The translations under genes and the position numbers were made by a program. This document shows positions 26,456 through 35,261 of a stretch of DNA of 64,000 nt, one piece after another. The notes under the pieces were generated by a model that had not been told where the DNA came from, did not search any database, and saw nothing but the letters and a program-made list of their open reading frames with translations. The stretch's first letter is position 1. The number at the start of each line of letters is the position of its first letter. The stretch covers positions 1 to 64,000 of the forward strand of contig JAFZBK010000061.1 in the NCBI GenBank assembly GCA_017561825.1. The letters run 5' to 3'. The DNA comes from Prevotella sp. GTDB taxonomy: Bacteria > Bacteroidota > Bacteroidia > Bacteroidales > Bacteroidaceae.

Positions 26456-26481
26456 CAATTGACAATTGATAATTGATAATT
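26447..26481 (+). repeat. heptamer array before lysC
   Basis: Five units (GACAATT three times, GATAATT twice) overlap the end of the FtsE-like gene and end 20 nt before the lysC ATG. Confidence 0.85.
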
Positions 26482-26501
26482 ATAAATAAAAAAATAAGGA
26501 T

Positions 26502-27821
26502 ATGAAGGTAATGAAATTCGGCGGCACCTCCGTGGGCTCACCAGAGCGCATGAAGAGTGTATCGCAACTGGTAACGAGGAGTGGAGAACCCGTTTTCGTC
26601 GTGCTTTCCGCTATGTCGGGCACAACCAACTCCCTGGTGGAGATCAGCAACTATCTCTACAAGAAGAATCCCGAAGGGGCTAACGATGTGATCAACCGTC
26701 TTGAGCAGAAGTACATGGAACACGTGGAGGCGCTGTATTCTACGGATGAGTACAAGCAGATCACCCGCGAATTCCTTAAGAGTGAGTTCCAGTTCCTGCG
26801 CTCATTCACCAAGGATCTCTTCACCAGCTTCGAGGAGAAGAGCATCGTGGCTCAGGGTGAGATCATCAGTACCAACATGGTGGTGAACTACATGAAGGAG
26901 CAGGGCATCAACGCCGTTCTGCTGTCAGCACTCGACTTCATGCGTACCGACAAGAACGGGGAACCTGATCCTGGCTATATCAAGGAGAAGCTCGCCAAGG
27001 TGATGGAAGAGAACGAAGGTTATCAGATCTACCTCACACAGGGATTCATCTGTCGTAATGCCTACGGCGAGATTGACAACCTGGAGCGTGGTGGTTCCGA
27101 CTATACCGCCTCACTGATCGGCGCGGCCATCAATGCCGACGAGATCCAGATTTGGACTGATATCGACGGTATGCACAACAACGACCCGCGTATCGTTGAC
27201 AAGACCGAGGCCGTGCGTCAACTTCACTTCGAGGAGGCTGCTGAGTTGGCTTACTTCGGCGCAAAGATCCTCCACCCCACTTGCGTTCAGCCTGCGAAGT
27301 TCGCCGGTATCCCCGTTCGTCTGAAGAACACCATGGAGCCGGATGCACCTGGTACCATCATCGATAATGTGACCGTCAGGGGAAAGATCAAGGCCGTGGC
27401 TGCTAAGGATAATATCACCGCTATCAAGATCAAGAGCTCACGCATGTTGCTGGCTACTGGTTTCCTGCGTAAGGTGTTCGAGATCTTCGAGAGCTACCAG
27501 ACTGCTATCGACATGGTGGCTACCTCTGAGGTGGGTGTAAGCATGAGTATCGACAATGATGCTCACCTGCACGACATCGTGGATGAACTGAAGAAATACG
27601 GTACGGTGACTGTTGATAGCGACATGTGTATCATCTGCGTGGTGGGTGACCTCGACTGGAGCAATATCGGCTTCGAGACACTGGCTACCGATGCCATGAA
27701 GAATATCCCTGTCCGCATGATCTCCTACGGCGGTTCAAACTATAATATCTCCTTCCTGATCAAGGCGGCTGACAAGAAGCGCGCCCTGCAGAGTTTGAGT
27801 GACACCTTGTTTAACAAGTAG
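26502..27821 (+). CDS. lysC: aspartate kinase
   Basis: Aspartokinase phosphorylates aspartate at the head of the lysine, threonine and methionine pathways. The 439-residue monofunctional enzyme has the N-terminal KFGGTSVGS motif, the aspartate-binding region RGGSDYTASLIGAA, WTDIDGMHNNDPR, and two C-terminal ACT domains (about residues 300-437) that normally bind lysine or threonine. No homoserine dehydrogenase domain is present. lysA follows after 42 nt, which suggests a lysine/diaminopimelate unit; the feedback ligand is inference. Confidence 0.94.
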   Translation: MKVMKFGGTSVGSPERMKSVSQLVTRSGEPVFVVLSAMSGTTNSLVEISNYLYKKNPEGANDVINRLEQKYMEHVEALYSTDEYKQITREFLKSEFQFLRSFTKDLFTSFEEKSIVAQGEIISTNMVVNYMKEQGINAVLLSALDFMRTDKNGEPDPGYIKEKLAKVMEENEGYQIYLTQGFICRNAYGEIDNLERGGSDYTASLIGAAINADEIQIWTDIDGMHNNDPRIVDKTEAVRQLHFEEAAELAYFGAKILHPTCVQPAKFAGIPVRLKNTMEPDAPGTIIDNVTVRGKIKAVAAKDNITAIKIKSSRMLLATGFLRKVFEIFESYQTAIDMVATSEVGVSMSIDNDAHLHDIVDELKKYGTVTVDSDMCIICVVGDLDWSNIGFETLATDAMKNIPVRMISYGGSNYNISFLIKAADKKRALQSLSDTLFNK

Positions 27822-27863
27822 GTATATATAAAGACAACACAACACACAAAGAAAGATAGATTT

Positions 27864-29060
27864 ATGAATCAGGAACAACAACCCAAAGGGAAGAAAGGAG
27901 TATTCCCCATCGAGAAATTCCGACAGGTGCAGACACCGTTCTACTACTACGATACGAACCTGCTCCGCGACACCCTGCGATCCATCAACCAGGAAGCAGG
28001 GAAGCATGAAGGGTATTGTGTGCACTACGCTATCAAGGCCAACGCCAACCCGAAGATACTCAATATCATCTGTCAGGCTGGTATGGGTGCTGACTGCGTG
28101 AGTGGCGGCGAGATCAAAGCCTGCATCGCTGCGGGCTTTCCTCCCAGTAGGATTGTCTTTGCCGGTGTAGGAAAAAGCGATTGGGAGATCAATATCGGAC
28201 TGGATAACGATATCTTCTGCTTCAACGTGGAGAGCATCCCCGAACTGGAGGTCATCAACGAGCTGGCTGCCAAGAAAGGAAAGGTGGCCCGTGTGGCCTT
28301 CCGACTGAATCCCAATGTGGGGGCGCATACCCATGCGAATATCACCACAGGACTGGCGGAGAACAAGTTCGGCATTGCCATGCACGACATGCTGAGCGTG
28401 ATCGAGGAAGCAGCAGGGATGAAAAACGTGAAGGTGGTGGGTCTGCACTTCCATATCGGTAGTCAGATTCTCGACATGGGTGACTTCGAAGCGCTCTGCA
28501 ACCGCGTCAATGAACTGCAGAACGAGTTGGAACGCCACCGCATCGTGATGGAGCATATCAACGTAGGAGGCGGTCTTGGTGTTGACTATCAGCATCCTAA
28601 CCGCGTGCCCATACCCGACTTCAAAGCTTACTTCGATACCTATGCCAAGAAACTGAAGCTACGTCATGGACAGACACTCCACTTTGAGTTAGGACGTGCC
28701 GTGGTGGCTCAATGCGGTAGTCTGATTACCCAGACGCTGTATGTGAAGCAAGGTGCCACAAAGCAGTTCGCTATCGTTGATGCAGGCTTTACCGATCTCA
28801 TCCGTCCTGCCCTCTATCAGGCATATCATAAGATTGAGAATATTACCAGTGAGGAGCCGGCACAGTCGTATGATGTGGTGGGACCGATCTGTGAATCGAC
28901 GGATGTCTTTGGCAAGCATATCGACCTGAACGAATGTCGTCGTGGCGACTTGCTCGCAATCCGTTCGGCGGGAGCTTACGGAGAGATTATGGCTTCAGGC
29001 TATAACTGTCGACAACTCCCTAAAGGGTATATCACTGAGGACTTTCAAGGACAGAGCTAA
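27864..29060 (+). CDS. lysA: diaminopimelate decarboxylase
   Basis: LysA decarboxylates meso-diaminopimelate to lysine with PLP. The 398-residue fold type III enzyme shows the PLP lysine in YAIKANAN near residue 55, the HFHIGSQI motif, NVGGGLG with the glycine-rich phosphate loop, and the C-terminal GPICESTD containing the active-site Cys. The aspartokinase gene directly upstream fits a lysine-forming operon. The glycosyltransferase gene begins 12 nt later, so the transcript may continue into cell-envelope genes. Confidence 0.94.
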   Translation: MNQEQQPKGKKGVFPIEKFRQVQTPFYYYDTNLLRDTLRSINQEAGKHEGYCVHYAIKANANPKILNIICQAGMGADCVSGGEIKACIAAGFPPSRIVFAGVGKSDWEINIGLDNDIFCFNVESIPELEVINELAAKKGKVARVAFRLNPNVGAHTHANITTGLAENKFGIAMHDMLSVIEEAAGMKNVKVVGLHFHIGSQILDMGDFEALCNRVNELQNELERHRIVMEHINVGGGLGVDYQHPNRVPIPDFKAYFDTYAKKLKLRHGQTLHFELGRAVVAQCGSLITQTLYVKQGATKQFAIVDAGFTDLIRPALYQAYHKIENITSEEPAQSYDVVGPICESTDVFGKHIDLNECRRGDLLAIRSAGAYGEIMASGYNCRQLPKGYITEDFQGQS

Positions 29061-29072
29061 AGTATTTATCAA

Positions 29073-30224
29073 ATGACAATCATTATTTGTGCCATCGTCA
29101 TTGTAGCGGCTCTCATCACGCTGATCATCAATATCTTCTTCCGTAAGGTGGAAGACAGTCAAGACGTGATCGATGATTCATCGTTACCTTGTCTGTCGGT
29201 CCTGCTCACCGTGCAAGACAATGCCAGGGAGCTGGAACAGCATCTGCCGGCACTGCTCACACAGGACTATCCCGCTGGTTTTGAGGTGATCGTGGTTGTT
29301 AGCAAGAGTGAGGACGACACCAATGATGTGCTGAAAAAACTCTCAGCCACCTACCCGAACCTGTACACGACGTTCATTCCCGACAGCTCTCGTTACATGA
29401 GCAGAAAGAAGCTCGCCGTGACCTTGGGAGTGAAGGCTGCCAGACATGAGTGGATCCTCATGACGGAGGCAAACTGCCAACCGGCATCCAACCAGTGGCT
29501 GAAGAGGATGGCACGGCATTGTCAGGACACCACCGACATGGTGATGGGCTATACGAACTACGATGAAGAGGCCAGTGACTACCAGCGCTTCGAGTGTCTG
29601 CAGGAACAACGCTATCTCTTGCGAAAGGCGCAGCGGGGAACAGCCTTCCGCTGTGAACCAGGAAACTTGTTGTTCCGGAAGAGTATGTTCCTCGACAACA
29701 GGGGCTTCGAAGGGAATCTTAAATATGTGCGCGGGGAATACGACTTCATTGTGAACAAATTTGCAGAAAAGGGGAACACGGTAATTGAGACATCACCCGA
29801 AGCATGGATGATTGAGGATGCTCCCTATAAGAAGACATGGAAGAACAGACACCTCTATCTGATGGAGACGAAAAGGCACCTGGCACGTTCCTTCTGTTCA
29901 CTTCTGCCCTATCGACTGGATAGTATCCTCATGCACCTGAACTACCTGCTCATCATCGGCTGTGCCTGCTATGGCTACTGGCTCATGCGACAAGGGAACG
30001 GGATGACAGAACCATGGATGCTTTGGGGAACAGCCATCGCTGCTTTCCTCATCACCATCATCCTACGCATGATCATTGCCAAGAAAGCCTGCAAGCAGTT
30101 CAACGAGGATATCCCCTTCTGGAAGATCATCCCGTTCGAGATCTCCAGATGCTGGCGGAACCTGATCTGGCGCATCCGATACATCTTTTCAGACAAGTAC
30201 AATTTCATCTGCCACAAGGTATAG
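29073..30224 (+). CDS. membrane glycosyltransferase, GT2 family
   Basis: This 383-residue GT-A type transferase has an N-terminal membrane helix (residues 2-22), a GT2 core (LSVLLTVQDNARELEQHLPALLTQ, then VVVSKSEDDT; the DxD-equivalent region is MTEANC) and two C-terminal membrane helices around residues 285-345. The RxxRW-like region falls around GEYDFIVNKFAEKG. It likely transfers a sugar to a lipid or polysaccharide at the inner face of the membrane. It is followed after 7 nt by a second, unusual glycosyltransferase-like gene, so the two may act together; acceptor and donor are unknown. Confidence 0.85.
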   Translation: MTIIICAIVIVAALITLIINIFFRKVEDSQDVIDDSSLPCLSVLLTVQDNARELEQHLPALLTQDYPAGFEVIVVVSKSEDDTNDVLKKLSATYPNLYTTFIPDSSRYMSRKKLAVTLGVKAARHEWILMTEANCQPASNQWLKRMARHCQDTTDMVMGYTNYDEEASDYQRFECLQEQRYLLRKAQRGTAFRCEPGNLLFRKSMFLDNRGFEGNLKYVRGEYDFIVNKFAEKGNTVIETSPEAWMIEDAPYKKTWKNRHLYLMETKRHLARSFCSLLPYRLDSILMHLNYLLIIGCACYGYWLMRQGNGMTEPWMLWGTAIAAFLITIILRMIIAKKACKQFNEDIPFWKIIPFEISRCWRNLIWRIRYIFSDKYNFICHKV

Positions 30225-30231
30225 AGAATCA

Positions 30232-31428
30232 ATGAAAGTCCTGCACTACATCCCGGAACGATTGCTCTCCTCAGAGGAAGAGGGGGGCTTTCATGGAAGC
30301 ACAGACCTGACACGGGAATATCTTTCCGTGCTGAATACAGGTATGAGCGAAAGGATTGAGTCGCAGGTTATCACCACCTTGTCACAATTCAAACAGCAGG
30401 TGAAGAGTATGGAGCCAGACATCGTGCATATCCACGCCTGCTGGAACCTCTCTGCCTATCGGGCGCAGCACTGGGCCATGAAGCAACGTGTCGCCTTGAT
30501 TCTCTCTCCACACAACGGGATGCAACCCTGGCGCGTTCATCATCATTTCTGGCTCCATAAGTTACCATTGCTCATCCTTTATCAACGACATGCCATCAAG
30601 GCAGCTGATGCGATTCACGTCTTCAGTCAGTCGGAATACCAACGCATGAAGGCCATGAAATGGAACTCCCGTCTGGCACTTGTCAGGAACAGTACCATCG
30701 ACAGCAGGATCTCTGACTCGCAGATGACCGCCTTACTGGAGGCGTTCTATCAAAAAGTCATCGACAGCAACAGCTTCCGCTTGATGACAGCGGAAGAGAA
30801 GTCGGCCGAGAACAGAATGCTCCACGAAGCGATATTCCAGGAACAGAGAGTGACAAGATCCAACAAGAATGATGATCAAGGGGTAACACTACCGGCCAGT
30901 TCGCTGCGTAAGATCTTCATCCATGCCAACGATGAAGGGATTCTGCAGGAAGTAGAGACAGGTGCCCGACTGCTGCAACAAGAAACGGGTGTTCCTGATT
31001 GGGAACACCTGCGGCGTTTTCCACGACGCATAAAAAAGAGTGCGGAACCTCTGGAGCAAGAGAAGATCTTGGCGAAGAGTCCTTTGACCAAGTCAACCCT
31101 CTCGAACCTCCGGGAAGATGAGAAGCCCAGTGATACTGAGAACAAGCTCACGGTCATGCTCATCAACATCCAACATGAGCTGAAACACAAGAAGCTATCC
31201 CGGGGGCATCTGACAACTTTCTACCGTTTACTGCGATTCGGGGAATACGACGAGGACAAGCTCCAGCGCATGCTCAAGCAGCTGAAACTCCAGAAGTTCA
31301 CCGCACGACTGATGCAGATTCTGCAAGAGACCTACTATTTGGAAGAGGGCTACATGCCCATTCCCCCTATCGATGATAAGAGAACGAACAACATCAGAAA
31401 ATCACTTCAACAATCTGACACACTATGA
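30232..31428 (+). CDS. glycosyltransferase-4-like N-terminal domain fused to an unrecognised helical region
   Basis: Residues 1 to about 170 look like the acceptor half of a GT-B glycosyltransferase (MKVLHYIPERLL, PDIVHIHACWNLSAY, LSPHNGMQPW, ADAIHVFSQSEYQRM). The expected donor-binding half, with its conserved Glu and EX7E-type motif, is not recognised. Instead residues about 175-398 are charged, mostly helical and rich in Lys, Glu and Leu (for example MLKQLKLQKFTARLMQIL). It may be a degenerate transferase, a partner of the GT2 upstream, or a new arrangement. Its stop overlaps the fbp start in ATGA, so fbp is probably coupled to it. Confidence 0.7.
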   Translation: MKVLHYIPERLLSSEEEGGFHGSTDLTREYLSVLNTGMSERIESQVITTLSQFKQQVKSMEPDIVHIHACWNLSAYRAQHWAMKQRVALILSPHNGMQPWRVHHHFWLHKLPLLILYQRHAIKAADAIHVFSQSEYQRMKAMKWNSRLALVRNSTIDSRISDSQMTALLEAFYQKVIDSNSFRLMTAEEKSAENRMLHEAIFQEQRVTRSNKNDDQGVTLPASSLRKIFIHANDEGILQEVETGARLLQQETGVPDWEHLRRFPRRIKKSAEPLEQEKILAKSPLTKSTLSNLREDEKPSDTENKLTVMLINIQHELKHKKLSRGHLTTFYRLLRFGEYDEDKLQRMLKQLKLQKFTARLMQILQETYYLEEGYMPIPPIDDKRTNNIRKSLQQSDTL

Positions 31429-33434
31429 GCAACTATCGTGAGAATGTCGAGAAAGACTTGCGCTATCTGGAACTGTTAGCCCAGTCGTTCCCTACGGTCG
31501 CTTCGGCAAGCACGGAAATCATCAACCTGCAGGCCATCCTGAACCTGCCCAAGGGAACAGAGCATTTCCTGGCCGACCTCCACGGAGCGTTCACTCCCTT
31601 CCAGCATGTGCTGAGGAATGCCTCGGGAAACATCAAACGAAAGGTCAGCGAACTCTTCGGAAACGAGATCCGCGAGAGCGACAAGCGGGAACTGTGTACG
31701 CTCATCTACTATCCGGAACAGAAACTCGACTTGGTGAAACAGACCGAGACGGATATGAACGACTGGTATCATATCACCATCCATCAGTTGGTAAGGGTGT
31801 GTCGTGATGTGTCAAGTAAATACACTCGCTCGAAAGTGAGAAAGGCGTTGCCGCCCGACTTCTCCTACATCATCCAGGAATTATTGCATGAACGGACGGA
31901 GGATTCCGATAAGGCCGCGTATGTGAAGATGATCATCAACAGCATCATCGATACGGGACGCGCCGACGATTTCATCATTGCCATCTGTAATGTGATTCAA
32001 CGACTGGTCATTGACAAACTTCATATCTTAGGAGACATCTACGACCGCGGTCCGGGGGCTCATCTGATCCTCGACCTGCTGCGCCAATATGAGAACTGGG
32101 ATATCCAATGGGGTAACCACGACATCCTCTGGATGGGGGCCTGCGCAGGAAACGATGCCTGCATCTGTAACGTCATCCGTCTTTGTCTGCGATATGCGAA
32201 CCTAACGACACTCGAAGAGGCGTATGGTATCAACCTCGTACCTTTAGCCACCTTTGCCATGGAGACCTACGGTGATGACCCCTGTACAGAGTTCATGCCG
32301 AGGACTACTGGTGGCAGTGAGGAGCTTGACGAGAAGAACGCCCGTCTTACGGCCATGATGCACAAGGCCATCGCCATCCTTCAGTTCAAGGTGGAGGCCC
32401 AGATCTTCCATAAGCATCCCGAATGGGGAATGGAAGACCGTGACCTGCTGAGTACCATCGACACAGAGAAGGGTTCTTGTATCGTGGACGGTAAGGAGTA
32501 TCCCATGACTTCCTGTCATTTCCCCACCATCTCTGGTAATCCAAGGACGGAACAAGGACAGTATCGCTCCATCGCGTTCACACCCGAGGAGGAAGATCTC
32601 ATGAAGCGTTTGCATCATTCCTTCACAGTGAACGAGAAACTACGCAAACATATCAAGCTGATCTTCTCTCATGGATGCATGTACTCCATTGTCAACCACA
32701 ACCTACTGTTCCATGCCTCCTGTCCGCTCAATGCCGACGGTTCTCTGAAGGAGGTAGAATTATATAATGGTAAGAAGTATAGCGGAAAGGACCTGATGCA
32801 CCACACCGGCATGCTGATCCGTTCTGCCTTCCAAGGTGACACCAATCCTAAAGAGCGTGACTATGGGATTGACTACTTCCTCTACCTCTGGTGCGGACCG
32901 GACAGTATTCTCTTTAACAAGTCAAAGATGGCTACCTTTGAACGTTACTTTATCGAAGACAAAGCTACGCACAAAGAAGAGAAAGGGAACTATTTCAAAC
33001 TGCGTGACAATGAGGATATCTGCGATAGGATCATGGACGCCTTCGAAGTGGAAGGACCTAACCGTCACATCATCAACGGACATGTACCCGTCCATGCCTC
33101 CAGCGGCGAGAATCCCATCAAGGCCAACGGGAAACTGATGGTCATCGATGGAGGATTCTCACAAGCCTATCATAAGACGACTGGTATTGCCGGCTACACA
33201 CTGGTTTACCACTCACGCGGTTTCCAACTGGTACAGCATGAGCCGTTTACCAGTGAGGAGGATGCGGTAAAACGCGGGATAGACATCAAGAGTACCACCC
33301 AGATTGTGGAGATGACCGCCCAACGTATGTTGGTGGCCGACACCGATATCGGTACGGAGTTAAAGAAACAAGTTGCCGACCTGCGTGAACTGCTCTATGC
33401 CTATCGCCACGGCTTCATCAAGGAGAAGCGGTAA
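31425..33434 (+). CDS. fbp: fructose-1,6-bisphosphatase, class III
   Basis: This enzyme hydrolyses fructose-1,6-bisphosphate in gluconeogenesis. The 669-residue product belongs to the class III family of Bacillota and Bacteroidota, built on a calcineurin-like metallophosphatase core: FLADLHGAF near residue 45, GDIYDRGPGAH and WGNHDILWMGA near 200-230, and later INGHVPVHAS and DGGFSQAYH. It overlaps the upstream gene by 4 nt and meets the DUF3127 gene tail to tail 5 nt beyond its stop. Its coupling to a glycosyltransferase-like gene has no obvious metabolic reason. Confidence 0.94.
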   Translation: MSNYRENVEKDLRYLELLAQSFPTVASASTEIINLQAILNLPKGTEHFLADLHGAFTPFQHVLRNASGNIKRKVSELFGNEIRESDKRELCTLIYYPEQKLDLVKQTETDMNDWYHITIHQLVRVCRDVSSKYTRSKVRKALPPDFSYIIQELLHERTEDSDKAAYVKMIINSIIDTGRADDFIIAICNVIQRLVIDKLHILGDIYDRGPGAHLILDLLRQYENWDIQWGNHDILWMGACAGNDACICNVIRLCLRYANLTTLEEAYGINLVPLATFAMETYGDDPCTEFMPRTTGGSEELDEKNARLTAMMHKAIAILQFKVEAQIFHKHPEWGMEDRDLLSTIDTEKGSCIVDGKEYPMTSCHFPTISGNPRTEQGQYRSIAFTPEEEDLMKRLHHSFTVNEKLRKHIKLIFSHGCMYSIVNHNLLFHASCPLNADGSLKEVELYNGKKYSGKDLMHHTGMLIRSAFQGDTNPKERDYGIDYFLYLWCGPDSILFNKSKMATFERYFIEDKATHKEEKGNYFKLRDNEDICDRIMDAFEVEGPNRHIINGHVPVHASSGENPIKANGKLMVIDGGFSQAYHKTTGIAGYTLVYHSRGFQLVQHEPFTSEEDAVKRGIDIKSTTQIVEMTAQRMLVADTDIGTELKKQVADLRELLYAYRHGFIKEKR

Positions 33435-33439
33435 AGAAC

Positions 33440-33895
33440 TTAGAAGGGTAAGTCATCTGCAGCATTCTCTCCCTCCTGCGACTGTGCCGGTGGGAACGGA
33501 GTAGTCTGCTGAGCGGGCTGAACACCTTCTGCTGCAGGAGCGAAACCTGCTGGTGGCGGTGGGAAGGCACCTGGAGCGGGCATCGGCTGAGCGCCCATGG
33601 CAGCAGCCTGGGCAGCAGCGGGATCAATACGATCTACACGCCATGCAGAAAGAGTGTTGTACCATCTTCCCTGATACTCGCGGGCATCCACGTCGAAGCT
33701 GACACGCAACTCCTCTCCTACCTGGATATTCATCGCAGAGATACGATCTGCGCCAAATACACGGAAGCAACACTTACGCGGATACTGGTCGTGTGTCTCA
33801 ATCACATATTCCTGACTCTTCCACGCATTACCTGTACGTGGAGATACGCCTCCCTGCTCAGGGAGAACGGCTATCACTTTACCTTCAATTTCCAT
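33440..33895 (-). CDS. DUF3127 OB-fold protein with an SSB-like acidic tail
   Basis: This 151-residue cytoplasmic protein has an N-terminal DUF3127 domain (residues 1-95) with an OB-fold pattern: EIEGKVIAVLPEQ, YVIETHDQYPRKCCFRVFG, GEELRVSFDVDAREYQGRWYNTL. A Pro/Ala/Gln-rich linker of about 45 residues follows, and the protein ends in ADDLPF. This plan (OB-fold, disordered linker, acidic tip ending in Pro-Phe) is that of single-stranded DNA-binding protein, whose tip recruits repair and replication enzymes. DNA binding is inference. It is divergent from dnaN across a 230-nt spacer. Confidence 0.8.
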   Translation of the reverse strand: MEIEGKVIAVLPEQGGVSPRTGNAWKSQEYVIETHDQYPRKCCFRVFGADRISAMNIQVGEELRVSFDVDAREYQGRWYNTLSAWRVDRIDPAAAQAAAMGAQPMPAPGAFPPPPAGFAPAAEGVQPAQQTTPFPPAQSQEGENAADDLPF

Positions 33896-33953
33896 ATTAA
33901 TCTATTTATTTATTCGTTTGATTGTCTGTCTTTCTTCTAAAAGTTGGCGTCTG

Positions 33954-33996
33954 ATTTCGCAAAACGTCGTACCTTTTTGCTTACGGAGTGCGAAAT
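33954..33996. promoter_or_regulatory. inverted repeat in the DUF3127/dnaN spacer
   Basis: ATTTCGC at 33954-33960 pairs with GCGAAAT at 33990-33996; a second overlapping pair is GCAAAA/TTTTGC. It lies nearer the DUF3127 start and could be an operator or a leader hairpin for that gene. The rest of the spacer is very T-rich. Confidence 0.35.
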
Positions 33997-34073
33997 TAAT
34001 AAAATAGTTCTTAATCTGAAAACATTTTAAGCGTTTTTTTATTCTTTTATTTTTTTATTCTTCTATTTTTTCG

Positions 34074-34081
34074 TATTTTTG
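34074..34081 (+). promoter_or_regulatory. -7 box of dnaN
   Basis: TATTTTTG matches TAnnTTTG and lies 44 nt before the dnaN ATG after a long T-rich run. No clear -33 TTTG is seen. Confidence 0.5.
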
Positions 34082-34125
34082 TAGCCAATTAATATGAACA
34101 GGTAATAACTAAAAGCATCATACAA

Positions 34126-35250
34126 ATGAGATTTACACTTTCAAGCTCTGCACTGAGCAGCCGACTGTCTATTCTCTCCAAGGTGATTAACAGCAAAAAT
34201 GCGCTGCCCATTCTGGATTGTTTCCTTTTTGAAGTCGTGAACAACACACTGACCATCACCGCTTCCGACAGCGAGAACGTGATGAAGACAAGCATGCCAC
34301 TCGACGACAGTGACGGTGAGGGAAGGTTTGCCGTAAACAACCGTACTATCCTCGACGCCGTGAAAGAACTGCCGGAGCAGCCACTGACCATCGATGTGGA
34401 TATTCAAAGCTTTGTCATCAAGGTGCTTTATCAGAACGGTCTGTATAACTTCACTGGACAGAATGCCGAGGAATACCCCATGGCACAGACGATGCCAGAG
34501 GGATCATACACCTTGACGCTCGCATCCAACGTATTGTCTGACAATATCACCCGTTCTGTCTTTGCCACAGCAACAGAGGAGTTGCGCCCGGTGATGAACG
34601 GTATCTACTTCGACCTGACTCCCGATGCTCTGGCTATCGTTGCCAGCGACGGTCATAAGTTGGTTCGCAACCGTAACTTCAGCATCAAGACCGAGAACCC
34701 CACCTCATTCATCCTGCCTAAAAAGCCGGCTAACCTGCTGAAGAACGTGCTGGCAAAAGACGAGAGTGACGTTATCATTCGCTTTGACGACAGGAATGCA
34801 GAGATTACCTTTGGTGACACCGTACTGCTGTGCCGTCTGATCGAGGGTCGCTACCCCAACTACAACAGTGTGATTCCGCAAGACAATCCCAACCAACTGA
34901 CCATCGACCGCAAGGTGCTCATCGGTGCCCTCCGTCGTGTTCTGCCTTTCGCCAGCGAGAGCAGTCAGCTGGTAAGGTTACATCTGGAAGCAGGGAAAAT
35001 GGAAATCTCATCAGAAGATATTGACTTCTCTACCAGTGCAAAGGAAGAGATTCCTTGCGACTACAACGGTAGCGTTATGAGTATCGGCTTCAAGGGTACG
35101 TCACTGAGTGACATCCTCAACAACCTGGCAAGCAACGAGGTGGAACTGCAACTGGCCGATCCCAGTCGTCCCTGTCTGATCGTTCCCAGCGAGCAGCCCG
35201 AGAACGAGGACATCCTGATGCTCATCATGCCCATGCTTCTGAACGACTGA
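34126..35250 (+). CDS. dnaN: DNA polymerase III beta subunit (sliding clamp)
   Basis: The sliding clamp is a ring-shaped dimer that tethers DNA polymerase III to its template. The 374-residue product has the three-domain clamp pattern and full length: the N-terminal MRFTLSSSALSSRLSILSKVINSKNALPIL, the middle FATATEELRPVMNGIYFDL and the C-terminal LIVPSEQPENEDILMLIMPMLL. It heads a run (exonuclease 11 nt on, DUF4835, recN) centred on replication and repair, and is not next to dnaA in this window. Confidence 0.96.
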   Translation: MRFTLSSSALSSRLSILSKVINSKNALPILDCFLFEVVNNTLTITASDSENVMKTSMPLDDSDGEGRFAVNNRTILDAVKELPEQPLTIDVDIQSFVIKVLYQNGLYNFTGQNAEEYPMAQTMPEGSYTLTLASNVLSDNITRSVFATATEELRPVMNGIYFDLTPDALAIVASDGHKLVRNRNFSIKTENPTSFILPKKPANLLKNVLAKDESDVIIRFDDRNAEITFGDTVLLCRLIEGRYPNYNSVIPQDNPNQLTIDRKVLIGALRRVLPFASESSQLVRLHLEAGKMEISSEDIDFSTSAKEEIPCDYNGSVMSIGFKGTSLSDILNNLASNEVELQLADPSRPCLIVPSEQPENEDILMLIMPMLLND

Positions 35251-35261
35251 TCTGAAACGAC

